This document shows positions 10,769-20,639 of a stretch of DNA of 64,000 bases, piece by piece. Source of the stretch: Xenopus tropicalis (taxonomy: Eukaryota > Chordata > Amphibia > Anura > Pipidae). Position 1 is the first letter of the stretch, and each line of letters opens with the position of its first letter. The stretch lies in assembly GCF_000004195.4 (NCBI RefSeq), contig NC_030682.2, positions 132,277,234-132,341,233 of the forward strand, written 5' to 3'. The position numbers and the translations under genes were made by a program. The notes under the pieces are model-generated. The model worked only from the letters and a program-made list of their open reading frames with translations, was not told the DNA's origin and did no database searches.

Positions 10769-12856
10769 TCAAGTCATTAAATATGCTGCAAGGACTGGAT
10801 ATGCAAGCGAGTATACTGCAAGGCTCAAAACCTTCAGCCGAGGGTGAGCCATCAGAGACAGGACCATCAACAGGGAGTGAGTCGCCAGGGTCTGGAACCA
10901 AAGCCAGAGGGATGTCAGGATCAGAAGCCGGAACAGGGGTGTTGCAGGAGTGCCGCCAGAGTCAGGAGCCAATGCCAGAGAGTCACTAGGATCATTAGCA
11001 CAAGGTAGGCCACCTGGATCAGGATTTAGAACAGAGAAATTGCCAGAATCGGGAGCCACAGCGGATGAGACACCAGGGTCAGGAGCCACAGCGGATGAGA
11101 CGCCAGGGTCAGGAGCCACAGCGGATGAATTACCACACAGAACACCCATTACAGGTGGAGCACCATCATACATACCCATTACAGGTGGAAGGGAGATGCC
11201 CAGGGAAGCAAAAAGACCACCACTCACTGCAATTGGACTGGCAGAGTCTGCGACAACAGAACCACCAGACCTAGTAGCAGGGAAGGTAGGCCCGGAAGCT
11301 ATATTGTCCTCAGAGGCTGGTGGTAGAAGCATTGGCACTAGAACGAGAACAGGCACAACCGCTGGCACAGAGGCAGGAACTGATGGCTGGAGAACTGGCA
11401 CAGAGGCAGGAACTGATGGCTGGAGAACTGGCACAGAGGCAGGCACTGATGGCTGGAGAACTGGCACAGAGGCAGGCACTGATGGCTGGAGAACTGGCAC
11501 AGAGGCAGGCACTGATGGCTGGAGAACTGGCACAGAGGCAGGCACTGATAGCTGGAGAACTGGCACAGAGGCAGGCACTGATGGCTGGAGAACTGGCACA
11601 GAGGCAGGCACTGATGGCTGGAGAACTGGCACAGAGGCAGGCACTGATGGCTGGGTAGCAGACACCGGAGCAGGCGCTGGCTGGGTAGCAGACACCGGAG
11701 CAGGCGCTGGCTGGGTAGCAGACACCGGAGCAGGCGCTGGCTGGGTAGCAGACACCGGAGCAGGCGCTGGCTGGGTAGCAGACACCAGAGACGGCGCTGG
11801 CTGGGTAGCAGACACCGGAGTCGGCGCTGGCTGGGTAGCAGACACCAGAGACGGCGCTGGCTGGGTAGCAGACACCGGAGTCGGCGCTGGCTGGGTAGCA
11901 GACACCAGAGACGGCGCTGGCTGGGTAGCAGACACCGGAGACTGGACTGCGGGTACAGGAACCGGAGACTGGACTGCGGGTACAGGAACCGGAGACTGGA
12001 CTGCGGGTACAGGAACCGGAGACTGGACTGCGGGTACAGGAACCGGAGACTGGACTGCGGGTACAGGAACCGGAGACTGGACTGCGGGTACAGGAACCGG
12101 AGACTGGACTGCGGGTACAGGAACTGGAGACTGGACTGCGGGTATAGGAACCGGTAGGCTAATAGCAGGTGCTAGAGCAGGCAGCAGCTTTCGGGGAGCC
12201 GGCACAGGAGCAGACAAAGGCAGCTTTCGGAGAGCCAGTACAGGAGCGGAGTCTGGCACAGGAGCGGAGTCTGGCACAGGAGCGGAGTCTGGCACAGGAG
12301 CGGAGTCTGGCACAGGAGCGGATGAAGGTTCAGAGCTGGACTGCTGGAGGGCTGGTATAGGCCCAATCCGTGGGAAAGCTGGCAAAGGACCAAGCTGCCT
12401 GAGCGCAGGTACCAGAAAAATAGGCAGATGAGCAGGAACTGGATCAGGTGACTGAACTGCAGGCAGAGATAAAGGTGACTGATCTGTGGGCATAGATATA
12501 TATGGCTGAACTACAGGCACAGTTGGCAACTGGAAGATTGACCGGCCCTTGAACTTTGTAGTATATGCTGTGGTTATTTCATCCTCCGAATCCATATCTT
12601 CCCACTCATCCTCAGAAATATCTATACAGTCACTCTCATCCTCATAACAGAAATCCTTTTCATCATTCGGAACAGCTGGCTGGAAGGTGCTTTGGGGCCG
12701 CACAAGTTTAGAATATCTTGGAACCGGAGGAGTAAGTTGAAAGTTCTTAACGGGCTTGTTAACTGTAGTGGAAGGAAAAATGTCAGAAGAGACTGGCCAT
12801 AAATCCCCAGTGAAGGTTGCTTTCAAAAAAGAAAGAAAAGTACAAGGATCCTCCAA
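10769..12856 (-). CDS. Gag-like proline-rich ORF of the LTR element (695 aa, broken)
   Basis: A minus-strand frame filling most of the element interior. The first 35 or so residues continue the capsid-like segment encoded just upstream. An acidic tract follows (about residues 64-92, rich in D, E and S). Then comes a long repetitive domain in blocks of different period: PVPDSA (6 aa), VQSPVPVPA (9 aa), SATQPAPAPV (10 aa), VLQPSVPASVP (11 aa) and SSAVAPDPGV (10 aa). No zinc knuckle, protease or polymerase motif is visible. The frame is disconnected from the upstream gag segment at a C run (12905-12911, plus strand). Near 10940 the proline/aspartate-rich style jumps to another frame, so the last 60 or so residues here are probably out of frame. 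Function is inferred as a structural or gag-like product of a non-autonomous element. The antisense frame (10950-12431) is a shadow. Confidence 0.6.
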   Translation of the reverse strand: MEDPCTFLSFLKATFTGDLWPVSSDIFPSTTVNKPVKNFQLTPPVPRYSKLVRPQSTFQPAVPNDEKDFCYEDESDCIDISEDEWEDMDSEDEITTAYTTKFKGRSIFQLPTVPVVQPYISMPTDQSPLSLPAVQSPDPVPAHLPIFLVPALRQLGPLPAFPRIGPIPALQQSSSEPSSAPVPDSAPVPDSAPVPDSAPVPDSAPVLALRKLPLSAPVPAPRKLLPALAPAISLPVPIPAVQSPVPVPAVQSPVPVPAVQSPVPVPAVQSPVPVPAVQSPVPVPAVQSPVPVPAVQSPVPVPAVQSPVSATQPAPSLVSATQPAPTPVSATQPAPSLVSATQPAPTPVSATQPAPSLVSATQPAPAPVSATQPAPAPVSATQPAPAPVSATQPAPAPVSATQPSVPASVPVLQPSVPASVPVLQPSVPASVPVLQLSVPASVPVLQPSVPASVPVLQPSVPASVPVLQPSVPASVPVLQPSVPASVPVLQPSVPASVPAVVPVLVLVPMLLPPASEDNIASGPTFPATRSGGSVVADSASPIAVSGGLFASLGISLPPVMGMYDGAPPVMGVLCGNSSAVAPDPGVSSAVAPDPGVSSAVAPDSGNFSVLNPDPGGLPCANDPSDSLALAPDSGGTPATPLFRLLILTSLWLWFQTLATHSLLMVLSLMAHPRLKVLSLAVYSLAYPVLAAYLMT
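11052..11133. repeat. 30-bp tandem repeat in the gag-like ORF
   Basis: Three near-identical copies of a 30-bp unit (AGCGGATGAGAC, then CAGGGTCAGGAGCCAC). A multiple of three, so copy-number change keeps the frame. Confidence 0.8.
11360..11650. repeat. 33-bp minisatellite in the gag-like ORF
   Basis: About nine copies of a 33-bp unit (GGCTGGAGAACTGGCACAG, then AGGCAGGCACTGAT), giving an 11-residue proline/valine/serine repeat on the minus strand. Confidence 0.9.
11650..11938. repeat. 30-bp minisatellite in the gag-like ORF
   Basis: About ten copies of a 30-bp unit (CTGGCTGGGTAGCAGACACC, then GGAGCAGGCG). Variant units GAGACGGCG and GAGTCGGCG alternate in the distal half, forming a two-unit higher-order pattern. 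Confidence 0.9.
11936..12152. repeat. 27-bp minisatellite in the gag-like ORF
   Basis: Eight copies of a 27-bp unit (GGAGACTGGACTGCGGGTAC, then AGGAACC) encoding a 9-residue repeat on the minus strand. Confidence 0.9.
12240..12325. repeat. 18-bp minisatellite in the gag-like ORF
   Basis: Four to five copies of CTGGCACAGGAGCGGAGT, encoding a 6-residue proline/valine/aspartate repeat on the minus strand. Confidence 0.85.
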
Positions 12857-12896
12857 AAAGTGAGCCTCTTCATCAATGCAACCTTCTGCCCATTCT

Positions 12897-13136
12897 TCAG
12901 CATTGCCCCCCCAAGAGAAACAAATTGATGAGCCGACTCTTCATATAATCAGGGGCTTGCTTAACAAAGGGAACTGTAGCAAACTTTTTACAGGTGAGCA
13001 GAAAGTCAGAAAAAGTCCCTTCTTCCCCTTCATACTTTATAACAGAAGAAAGCCACTGAGCAGAGAGTTGTAGTTTGTTCTGTTCATGTGCTAAAGAGGG
13101 GTTACCAGCAGGCTCGTTATTGTATGGCTCAATCAT
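12897..13136 (-). CDS. N-terminal gag-like fragment of the LTR element
   Basis: Starts at the ATG two bases inside the 5' LTR boundary (13134-13136) and runs about 80 codons to a stop just after a 7-base C run. It contains a predicted helical segment (LSAQWLSSVIKYEGEEG) and ends in LINLFLLGG. Together with the W-containing segment in the next frame this resembles the Ty3/gypsy retrotransposon-gag family (the LL-G-A-W region). The break is consistent with a one-base length change in the homopolymer. The resemblance is by eye, and no profile search was possible. Confidence 0.5.
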   Translation of the reverse strand: MIEPYNNEPAGNPSLAHEQNKLQLSAQWLSSVIKYEGEEGTFSDFLLTCKKFATVPFVKQAPDYMKSRLINLFLLGGQC

Positions 13137-13591
13137 ACTGTCAGGGGCAGCCACAGGTGAGTGGCTGGCAGGTAGGAGCCTATGTGCAGATAACCCAGAA
13201 CTCCCTTAAAAGTCCAGACAGCCAAGTTAGATGAACGAAGGAGTTTTAATGAAAACAAACAGAATGGAAATAAAAGTAATGTACAAGCCTGTGATAAATA
13301 CAGAGTCCAGTAACAGGTGAATCCAAAGGCAGGCAGGGGTCAGTCCAGGCAGGGTTCTAGCAAGTCCAGATAATCAGGCAGGGGTCGATTCAGGCAGAGT
13401 TCTATCAGATCTGTTAGTCAGGCAGGGGTCAGTCCGGGCAGAGTTCAAGCAAATCCAGAAAGTCGGGCAGAAGTCAATATCACAAAACCAAACAGGAACC
13501 AGGCAGGGAAAATAAGAATCAGGTATCAGAAGTGGCAAGACCAGGCTCAGCGGGAACGATGATCGAGCAACTGGGTGTTGCCCGGAGAGGG

Positions 13592-13599
13592 TTTATATA
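13592..13599 (-). promoter_or_regulatory. TATA-like box of the 5' LTR
   Basis: Same CCTATATAAAC context as in the other LTR. The inserted transposon begins at 13608, only about 8 bp upstream in the direction of transcription, so it separates this box from most of the LTR's upstream sequence. Confidence 0.5.
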
Positions 13600-13607
13600 G
13601 GCAGGTA

Positions 13608-15122
13608 CCGTATATACTCGAGTATAAGCCGAGGTACCTAATTTTACCTAAGAAAACTGGCAAAACGTATTGACTCGAGTATAAGCCTAGGGAGGGAAAT
13701 GCAGCCGCTACTGCTAAGTTTCAATAATCAAATTATTTAATAAAAGGACACTCACAAGTGCTTACATGACTACCATATTAATAAACACAAGGTATGGGCT
13801 GGAAAATGAGGCTCATCCAACTAGATAACCATATGCAAGGTTGTACAGGTTAATATCTCATTTAATTTTACAAACATATTGAAATTGTGATGTGTAAATT
13901 TGTTATTTAATTCTTATATAGTTCTGTATACTTTTTGGGGTGAGTGATGTAGAATCACAAGTTTAAGAAAGATAAGATCATGTATACTAGGAAACAGTAA
14001 ATATTTCTGACTCTTATCTCATCCAGTCTCTTCTGCAAACCACTCTCTGGTTGCTAAGGTAAACAAGGCCCTAGCAACCAGATATGGACCTTAGATTGCA
14101 AGCTTCTCCAGGGCAGGGACTGATGTGATATAAATAAAACATAAGAGCATTCCCTTACTATGTGCAGGGCAGGATGCAATCTGCTATGTTTTCTGCAATG
14201 GAGCACAAAAGGCCCATTTTCCCTGCTTAGGCAATTGGGCAACATCTACTAGCTGCTATTTTCCACATCAATTCTTTTGACTTTTTTAGAGCAAGAAAGG
14301 GGTTACCACAAATGTGTCAAATGCATAATTTTACCTCATTTAGGAAATGTTATTAATTTTTGGTACTTTTGTTACATATCTCCAGCCTTAGCCACTCTCT
14401 TTAATTATTGATAAATTCAGCTCTTAGCTCCCCTAATCCTGTTTGGATATTACCAATTTTTACCATTTATTTTTTTAACAACAGCCCAGTTATACAGGGA
14501 TAGTTATTTCAGCTATCGTGGAATTCAAACCATGTCTATTTAGGGGACTGTATTTCCTCACCAGCTGAAATGCCAAAGGTTGCCCATTTCTGCACTAGTC
14601 AAACACAGTATGTATAAATAGGCAGATAGATATATCAATACATTTCTTTTACAAATTGCATTTTTTAGCTGTTAAGACAGCTAAACATAGGCCATCCCCA
14701 TATGGTATACAACTAATCGGGCCCCTTGCCAATGGACAGATACCTAATGAAGGGACCATAGTTTCTCTGCACTTCTTCATCCTTGTCCTACGGGCACATC
14801 CTTTTGTCGCGCCGTGCACCGTCTGTTTACTTGTGGTGAACTGCGCATCCTTGTCCTATGTGTTGGTAGTATTGCCATTCCTTGCTAGGAAGGTATAAAG
14901 CTCACAGCAGCAAGGGGTTGGTGCGAGTTACCGTATATACTCTAAAAGCGCCGGTGCAGTTTCACACGGACGCGCATCTGTCAAGGGGGGGGGGTTTGCG
15001 AGCAAGGAGCAGTGACTTGGGACAAATGCAAACTTATATATATACTCGAGTATAAGCCGAGGGTTACTTTTTGAGCACATTTTTAGTGCTGAAAAACTCG
15101 GCTTATACTCGAGTATATACGG
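13608..15122. mobile_element. TA-target non-autonomous transposon inside the 5' LTR
   Basis: The inverted ends CCGTATATACTCGAGTATAA and TTATACTCGAGTATATACGG match for 20 bp and beyond. TA is duplicated at 13606-13607 and 15123-15124, where the uninterrupted LTR has one TA. The 1515-bp body has no transposase frame. Extra internal copies of the terminal motif occur (ACTCGAGTATAAGCC near 13674, CCGTATATACTC near 14933, ACTCGAGTATAAGCCGAGG near 15044). This suggests internal rearrangement or self-insertion. A T2-like fragment (CTAGCAACCAG) lies near 14070. Confidence 0.85.
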
Positions 15123-15475
15123 TAATTAGAAAAGCAGACACACATGTGATTAACAATATATGTTGCAACATAAGGAAAACTGGTGGAAATGCAGAAGGCA
15201 CACAAGGGCAACTGATCCCATGGACCTCAAGGAGCCTCCTGTGGCTCACTACGCAAGTGCGCTTGCAGTCTAGCACCAAGTCCAATGTTCAAATCCCCAT
15301 AGTTCCTGATACAAAACTTGCCTTAATAGCAGTGTCCAAAAAATGGCACTGAAGGGAACAAGATTTAAAATATGCCAGAGATTGTTTTTGGAGGCACCTT
15401 GGACATCTCTGAATCCATGAAAACGTAGAAATGTTGTATTAAATGTAGAAAGAGTTGTGGAGCAACAAAACAAAT

Positions 15476-15712
15476 CATGAAAAAAGTTCCTGGGGTGCCA
15501 AATAAGGGCTGTAATTGGTTATTTGGTAGCCCCTATGTGGACTGGCAGCCTACAGAGGTTCTGTTTGGCAGTACATCTGGTTATTATGCAACAAAAACTT
15601 GCCTCCAAGTCAGGAATTCAAAAATAAGCACCTGCTTTAAGGCCACTGAGAGCAACATCCAAGGGGTTGGGGAGCAACATGTTGCCCCCGAGCCACTTGT
15701 TGGGGATCCCTG
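15476..15712 (+). mobile_element. hAT-like element, TCCCCAACC family, left end missing
   Basis: Body blocks CCCCTATGTGGACTGGCAG, ACTTGCCTCCAAGTCAGG and GAGCAACATCCAAGGGGTTG are shared with 33247-33554. It ends GTTGGGGATCCCTG. The left terminus is not present, so it is truncated. Confidence 0.7.
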
Positions 15713-16680
15713 CACTAGAGCCATGTACATGTGAAGAGGGATTCATACTGCATTGCACCTCCTTATTATCTAGTTCAAACAATAATGTCTCATAACTATT
15801 TGTCAACCAAATCCTGCATTCGGAAATATTAACAACAGATCCCAGTTACAATCACTCGGCAGGTGTTTGTTTGTTCTAAGCTCCCCTCCAAAAAAAAAGC
15901 AGGCTGTGAGAGTAAAGGTTTGGTAGAGCCAGGTTAATGAAGATATATGTTTACACAAAAACACTGTTACTGCGGAATAAATCATTGGTTTCCTGGCATG
16001 GAATTATGACCTGAATTAATGACTGCAGTGCCCAGAATCTGTCTAAATTAAAATTAAGTAAAAAAAAAAAATCACTAATGAGTTAACGAGGTTCTTCATT
16101 TCGCCACAGTATCTGGGAGTTCCCAATTAGGTCTTTCAAATAAACTAGCAAATTTATGTGGACTTTTATGTTTGCAGCACTGTCTGGAACTGCGTAGGCG
16201 ATACTATAGAGATTTCACTTACAGGTCTATATGGGCAATTGTATATTATAAAAACAAGATCAGTGCTTTCTTAGCTGCATGTATTGTTGAGCAGTAACAG
16301 ACAATAACTCTCAAGTCACTCTGTGGGCAGCAAACCATTAAAGCATCCACTGCAGCACCTGTTCTGTTCTTCCAGGGAAAGAGATTTGCTGCACAAAAAA
16401 AGGAATTTATCTGTAAAATAAATTCCCATTTGCGAAAGTTTCCCTTTATTAATGAAATATTTCTATTTTTATAATAATGCATTTCTAATTAGCGCTAGAC
16501 ATGGGTATGTGTTTTTAAATGGCCTTCACAGCACTTTCTTCTTCCGGTTCCTTTAGTAATGAAAAGGTTTGAAGGTGTCAGTGCCCACAAGGATATAAAC
16601 AGTGGGTTTCAAATAGAATTTCTGACAACAGTGGTCTGAATTCACAGAACTGTTGGATGAGTTCTTGAACAAGCATAGTA
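15713..16680. other. Unassigned non-coding sequence
   Basis: No recognised repeat or gene; short open frames only. An AATTA-rich patch lies at 16010-16070. Confidence 0.4.
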
Positions 16681-16684
16681 TCCA

Positions 16685-16857
16685 AGGCTATTGTGATACT
16701 AATATCTACAGATAGTATTAGTGGTTGTATATATAGTTTATGTATGTGAGTGTATAGATTGGTAGGTGTGGGTTGTGTGTGCTGGGTTTACTTGGAAGGG
16801 TTGAACTTGATGGACTCTGGTCTTTTTTCAACCCTATGTAACTATGTAACTATGTAG
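16685..16857 (+). repeat. Dispersed repeat with TAACTATG tandem tail
   Basis: Contains GGTTGAACTTGATGGACTCT and TCTTTTTTCAACC, ending in two copies of TATGTAACTATGTAAC-like octamers. I recognise this as a common Xenopus dispersed sequence. The octamer tail resembles a non-LTR element 3' end. Family unassigned. Confidence 0.55.
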
Positions 16858-16873
16858 GCAAAGGGAAGGACAC

Positions 16874-17226
16874 TAGTGATGTGGGGGTCGAGAAAACCTC
16901 AAACCGCACCTGATTCTAACCTGCCCGCTCCCGCTTCCAACCCTACCCAACCCTGCTTCTCCCCTCTATTTATAGACCTGTGTCTGCCCCGCAATTATGT
17001 CACAAAAGGGGTGGGGCGTGTCAGGCACGTGCCTATAAATTCCCAAATCAGATAAGGAAGCTGGCAGTGTTAGGTCGTGGGCAGAGATGTGAGAGGAAGA
17101 GCTCAACCCATACTCGCCCGTGACCTGCAAGTGATATGCCATGGTCAGCCCAAACCCGCCCGACCCGCCCGACGCATGGGTTAACCTGTAGGTCCCGCAG
17201 GTATCGGCCCAGCCCGCGCATCACTA
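16874..17226. mobile_element. GC-rich hAT-type element with perfect 8-bp duplication
   Basis: The ends TAGTGATGTG and CGCGCATCACTA are inverted. AAGGACAC is repeated exactly at 16866-16873 and 17227-17234. The 353-bp body is rich in CCCGCC/CCCGAC strings and has no transposase frame. This is a well supported hAT insertion. Confidence 0.87.
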
Positions 17227-17239
17227 AAGGACACATAGC

Positions 17240-17530
17240 TTATGGGTGGTTCACCATTAAGTTAACATTTAGCAACCAGATAACTGCTACAAATCCAAAC
17301 TGAAGAGTTGCAGAACAAAAAGTGAAATAATCAATGTGTAACACAGTTGGGATAAAACCAAAAAGTATCCCTAATATTAATGACAGAATCTGTAACAGCA
17401 TGGCAATATCACTGTAATCATCACAAGATCATATAACCTGCATTTATGTAGCATATTGCTGTCATAAAACAAACAAAAAAAAAAACATAGAAAAAAGTGA
17501 AATAATTAAAAAGAACACAATTAATAAAAC
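17240..17530. repeat. Degenerate T2/Kolobok-like element
   Basis: GGGTGGTTCACCATTAAGTT and TTAGCAACCAGATAACTGC match the body of the T2-like element at 24291-24564, but the terminal TTAAAGG is lost. Confidence 0.5.
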
Positions 17531-18150
17531 ATGAAGATTAGTTGCCAATTGTCTACTGCAGAAAGCAGGCAGCACTGTATTTATGGGGTATGTGCACGTG
17601 TCTGTGCTCCTTTTTGGGGTGCAGAGACCTGCAGCAATGAAGGAAAGGGCAGGTGAAAAATGTATGAAAAACTTGGTGGTTTATGCCCATGTTTTGCACT
17701 TTGCACCCTGCCCTTAGCCAAGGATTTTGCAGCTCTTCTGGCTGAAGATGGCACAACATCTAGTATAAATCTGGTATATCTCTGGTTAGGAGGATTGCAT
17801 GCACCTTTATTCCCTCCTAACATAATGAAAGCCTTACCACAGGTAAATCTCCAGTGCCATCAGGGCTGTATTTAGGGTTGGTACCACCCCAGCCCACAGA
17901 AGTTGCATTACACCCCTCATTCCCCCTTTTCCACCAGATTTCCAAGGCAAGTCACCGGCGGCAGCCGGGGAGAGATTCTTTTTTAAAAAATGAATCTATT
18001 ATATAGGCACCCAAGGGCCGTCTTTCTAAAGCTGCTGCCTTAGGCTCAGGCCCTCAGGTCTCAGGACCTTTTTGTTTTAAAATCTCTACAATAAAGACAA
18101 GTTTTAGTGGACCAAGAAGTGCGTGCCATTTCTCTTCAAACAGGCCCTCA
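17531..18150. other. Unassigned sequence with eroded repeats
   Basis: Segments such as CAGGGCTGTATTTAGGGTT (17867) look like a hAT-type left end, but no partner end or duplication was found. Open frames around 17553-17875 are on both strands and not convincing. Confidence 0.3.
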
Positions 18151-18960
18151 GGTGCCTATATATAAATATGGGTACGGCCCCAAATCCTGTAAAACCCAGT
18201 GTTGGTTTTGGGTGTGAACATCGACACTGAGGCCTCAAATAAACTGGCCCTGATTCTGTCATGAAAACTGGTTTGTTGAGATGCCATTAGTTTTATTGTA
18301 AAAGTAAACTTCAGAAACGTATCCACGCCGGGAACGGCAAACAGATGATGTGAACGGAACGTTTTCACAGCAAATTCTACAATTTAATTTGAATTATATC
18401 AACACCATAAATGAGTATGTGCACAAGTCTGCGGGATATAATCAAGAAAACAAGTCTCTCCTGCTCAACACCCAGAAGTGGGAAGCAAATTAACTCAACA
18501 CAAATGAAACACAATAATTTATATTTAAAATATTTTTTGCATTCCGAGATGTTCTGTTTATTTTTACAGTCCCATGAAATGTCATTTAGAAAAGCAATTT
18601 TCCGTCTATGATAAGTCAATATTGGTATTGATAAAATAATATTATTATCTCCGTGACAACTTTTCTTAATTCAGCAAATAGTTCTTTCATGGTAAACGCT
18701 TTCCCCGTTTCTGTTGCAAATGCAAATGATGGGAAGATAAAGAGAGCGAGATGCCGGGATGCGTGCCGATCCAACAAAAAGGAAAAAAAAATGGATGATT
18801 TTCAAATAAAGTGCATATCTAACACAAGTAAAGTAGGATATGGAGAATGTTTTCCCCAAAAATATAATTACAATAACTTATGAAACTATGAAGAATTTGC
18901 TTTTAGAAACATCCAGTTGAAACACACTTAATGCACACTTAAAATGCATTCAATGGAAAT
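18151..18960. other. Quiet AT-rich block
   Basis: Repeat-free as far as I can see, with GATGATGTGAAC and several AATTTAATT-type strings. A weak candidate for conserved non-coding sequence; no coding signal. Confidence 0.25.
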
Positions 18961-20545
18961 GATTCTTAAAGTTGTTAATGCCATTTATTTGTGTGTGGGG
19001 AGGGGGGATAAAGGTTTTGGGCTTGATTTACAGTTGGGAGGGGGAGCAGGTCCCTTGGTAGTTCAGTATTTCACCAGGGTTGTCAGGGTTCGCTAGTTTA
19101 TAAAAAAAGGGAGCTACTATAAGCTCTATCTCTTTTGGTCCCCACTTGCTGGAGGCAGGGCTGGAACTAGGGTAGGCAGAAGAGACACATGTCTAAGGCA
19201 CAACAGAGGAGGGGGCACTGGGCATGTAGCTTAACTACCTGCCTACTCCTAGGTCTACTCATCTACCTCCTGCCTACCGATTTGACCATCGCGATCATGT
19301 CGACGCTCCATCGCCCCACCCTTCCCCTTCAAGCCACTCTTGGCATGCCTAGGGCAACCCATAGACTTGGCCTGGCTCTGGCTGGAGGAGGTGGTGTGCT
19401 AAAGGGCCTTTAAGGAAATGGTGTGCTAAAGGGCCTGGAATCAATATTTTAGCATACCCAGAAGGCACCTACAGAGTCCCAAGCATGCACAGTATATCTA
19501 CCACTGATCCTAAGAGTGCTCTATAGTTACCATCTTACCATATCTACATCCTGTCTGCGCTCTCAAAAAGTGAATTTATAGGGTATTATTTAGCTCTCCC
19601 ATACTCTTCTTGCCCATAACTATACACTACTGGGCTCCATTATGTGGTTGCCAAGGGAAATTAGTTCTGCTTATACCACCACCACCAATGACAACCATAA
19701 ACAGCTTTGAAAACTGACCATTTGTCATATTGGTAACTGCACTAGCTATTATAGATTTTACATTACCAGTACAATATAAGGAAAGTGCTAACGCACTTTG
19801 TGCCTGACGTTATTTATTTGTATCCCTACATTTGAACACATCCTTGGACTACTACATTGGTAATTAGTTGCCTGTGTCATCCAGCTCTGTGTTTAACCTT
19901 AGACTGAAAGCAAAACAATTAAAGCTTACCTTTTCCCAAGGAAACAAACCAATTTATTCACCTGTTCGTTTGGGCACTTCATTTAGAAGTAGACTGATAC
20001 ACAATGTTTTACATAAAATATGTTATCACAGATGATTCATTAATTCCAGGCTTTCTGCGTGAATGGAATCTCATGAATTAGAAGGAGACAACTTAAATTT
20101 TCTAGATGAAATGAAAATGAATATTACATGGGTGACAGATCTACTTTTGTGGAAAATATTAATTCAGAAATTATTCAGTGCCGTATTTTAGTTTTACTGA
20201 ACATGGAAATACTGTGTTTTCCGCCGCTATGATTTAAGTAGTCTAGTTTACGTCTTTTAAACGTGATGTACAATATTAGAGGAATGGTGCAAATCATACA
20301 CTTAATTACACACTTTGGGAGATGCAGACATTGGGATAATATACAAACTCCTTGCACATAGCGTCAAGGTTGGAATCAACTTTGAGGACCTCATCACTGC
20401 AGTGCATAGCAACCATAATGTCTTATTTATATTGGTTATTACAATGGTGTAAATATATCATTATGTCTCTAAATCAACCCATATGTCATTATTAGATTTA
20501 TATTGATACAAAGGGGAGAAAATAGCATGATCTCTACTTTCCTTC
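18961..20545. other. Unassigned non-coding sequence
   Basis: 19155-19430 includes a GC-richer stretch (CAGGGCTGGAACTAGGG start) that may be an eroded hAT-type repeat, with GGTGTGCTAAAGGGCCT repeated twice near 19391 and 19419. The rest shows nothing I can name. Confidence 0.3.
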
Positions 20546-20639
20546 CTAAATATAGTTGAGCCCTGCAGCTCCTGGTATGTCCCCAGGAGTTTCTTCATGT
20601 GTGCATTGATGGGCATTGCTGTCTGTAAACTTTCCGGCA

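Larger units (their letters stand above)
10028..15311 (-). mobile_element. Complete non-autonomous LTR retrotransposon (Ty3/gypsy-like), minus strand
   Basis: Two direct repeats of about 656 bp (10028-10683, and 13139-15311 after removing a 1.5-kb insertion) begin TGTCAGG and end CCTGACA or CCTGATA. A 5-bp duplication CAAAA flanks the whole element (10023-10027 and 15312-15316). A run of C next to the left LTR is the polypurine tract on the minus strand. The interior (10684-13138) holds a gag-like frame followed by repetitive proline-rich sequence and no protease, reverse transcriptase or integrase. It must therefore have been mobilised in trans. By eye the LTRs differ at roughly a dozen positions, which suggests a fairly recent insertion. 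The Ty3/gypsy assignment rests on the 5-bp target and a gag-like motif and is tentative. Confidence 0.88.
13139..15311 (-). repeat. 5' LTR, split by a TA-target transposon
   Basis: The LTR occupies 13139-13607 and resumes at 15125-15311. Taking out 13608-15122 plus one TA leaves 656 bp, the same length as the other LTR. In the element's orientation this is the promoter LTR. It has its own TATA-like box at 13592-13599, next to the insertion. Confidence 0.88.

Noticed and set aside
10950..12431. 493-aa plus-strand open frame rich in G, T and A
   Set aside because: It is the antisense of the repetitive gag-like ORF, open only because every repeat period is a multiple of three. No promoter or known domain.
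13120..13138. Standard tRNA primer-binding site next to the 5' LTR
   Set aside because: The sequence just inside the LTR (GTATGATTGAGCCATAC on the minus strand) does not match a tRNA 3' end that I recognise. I left the primer unassigned.
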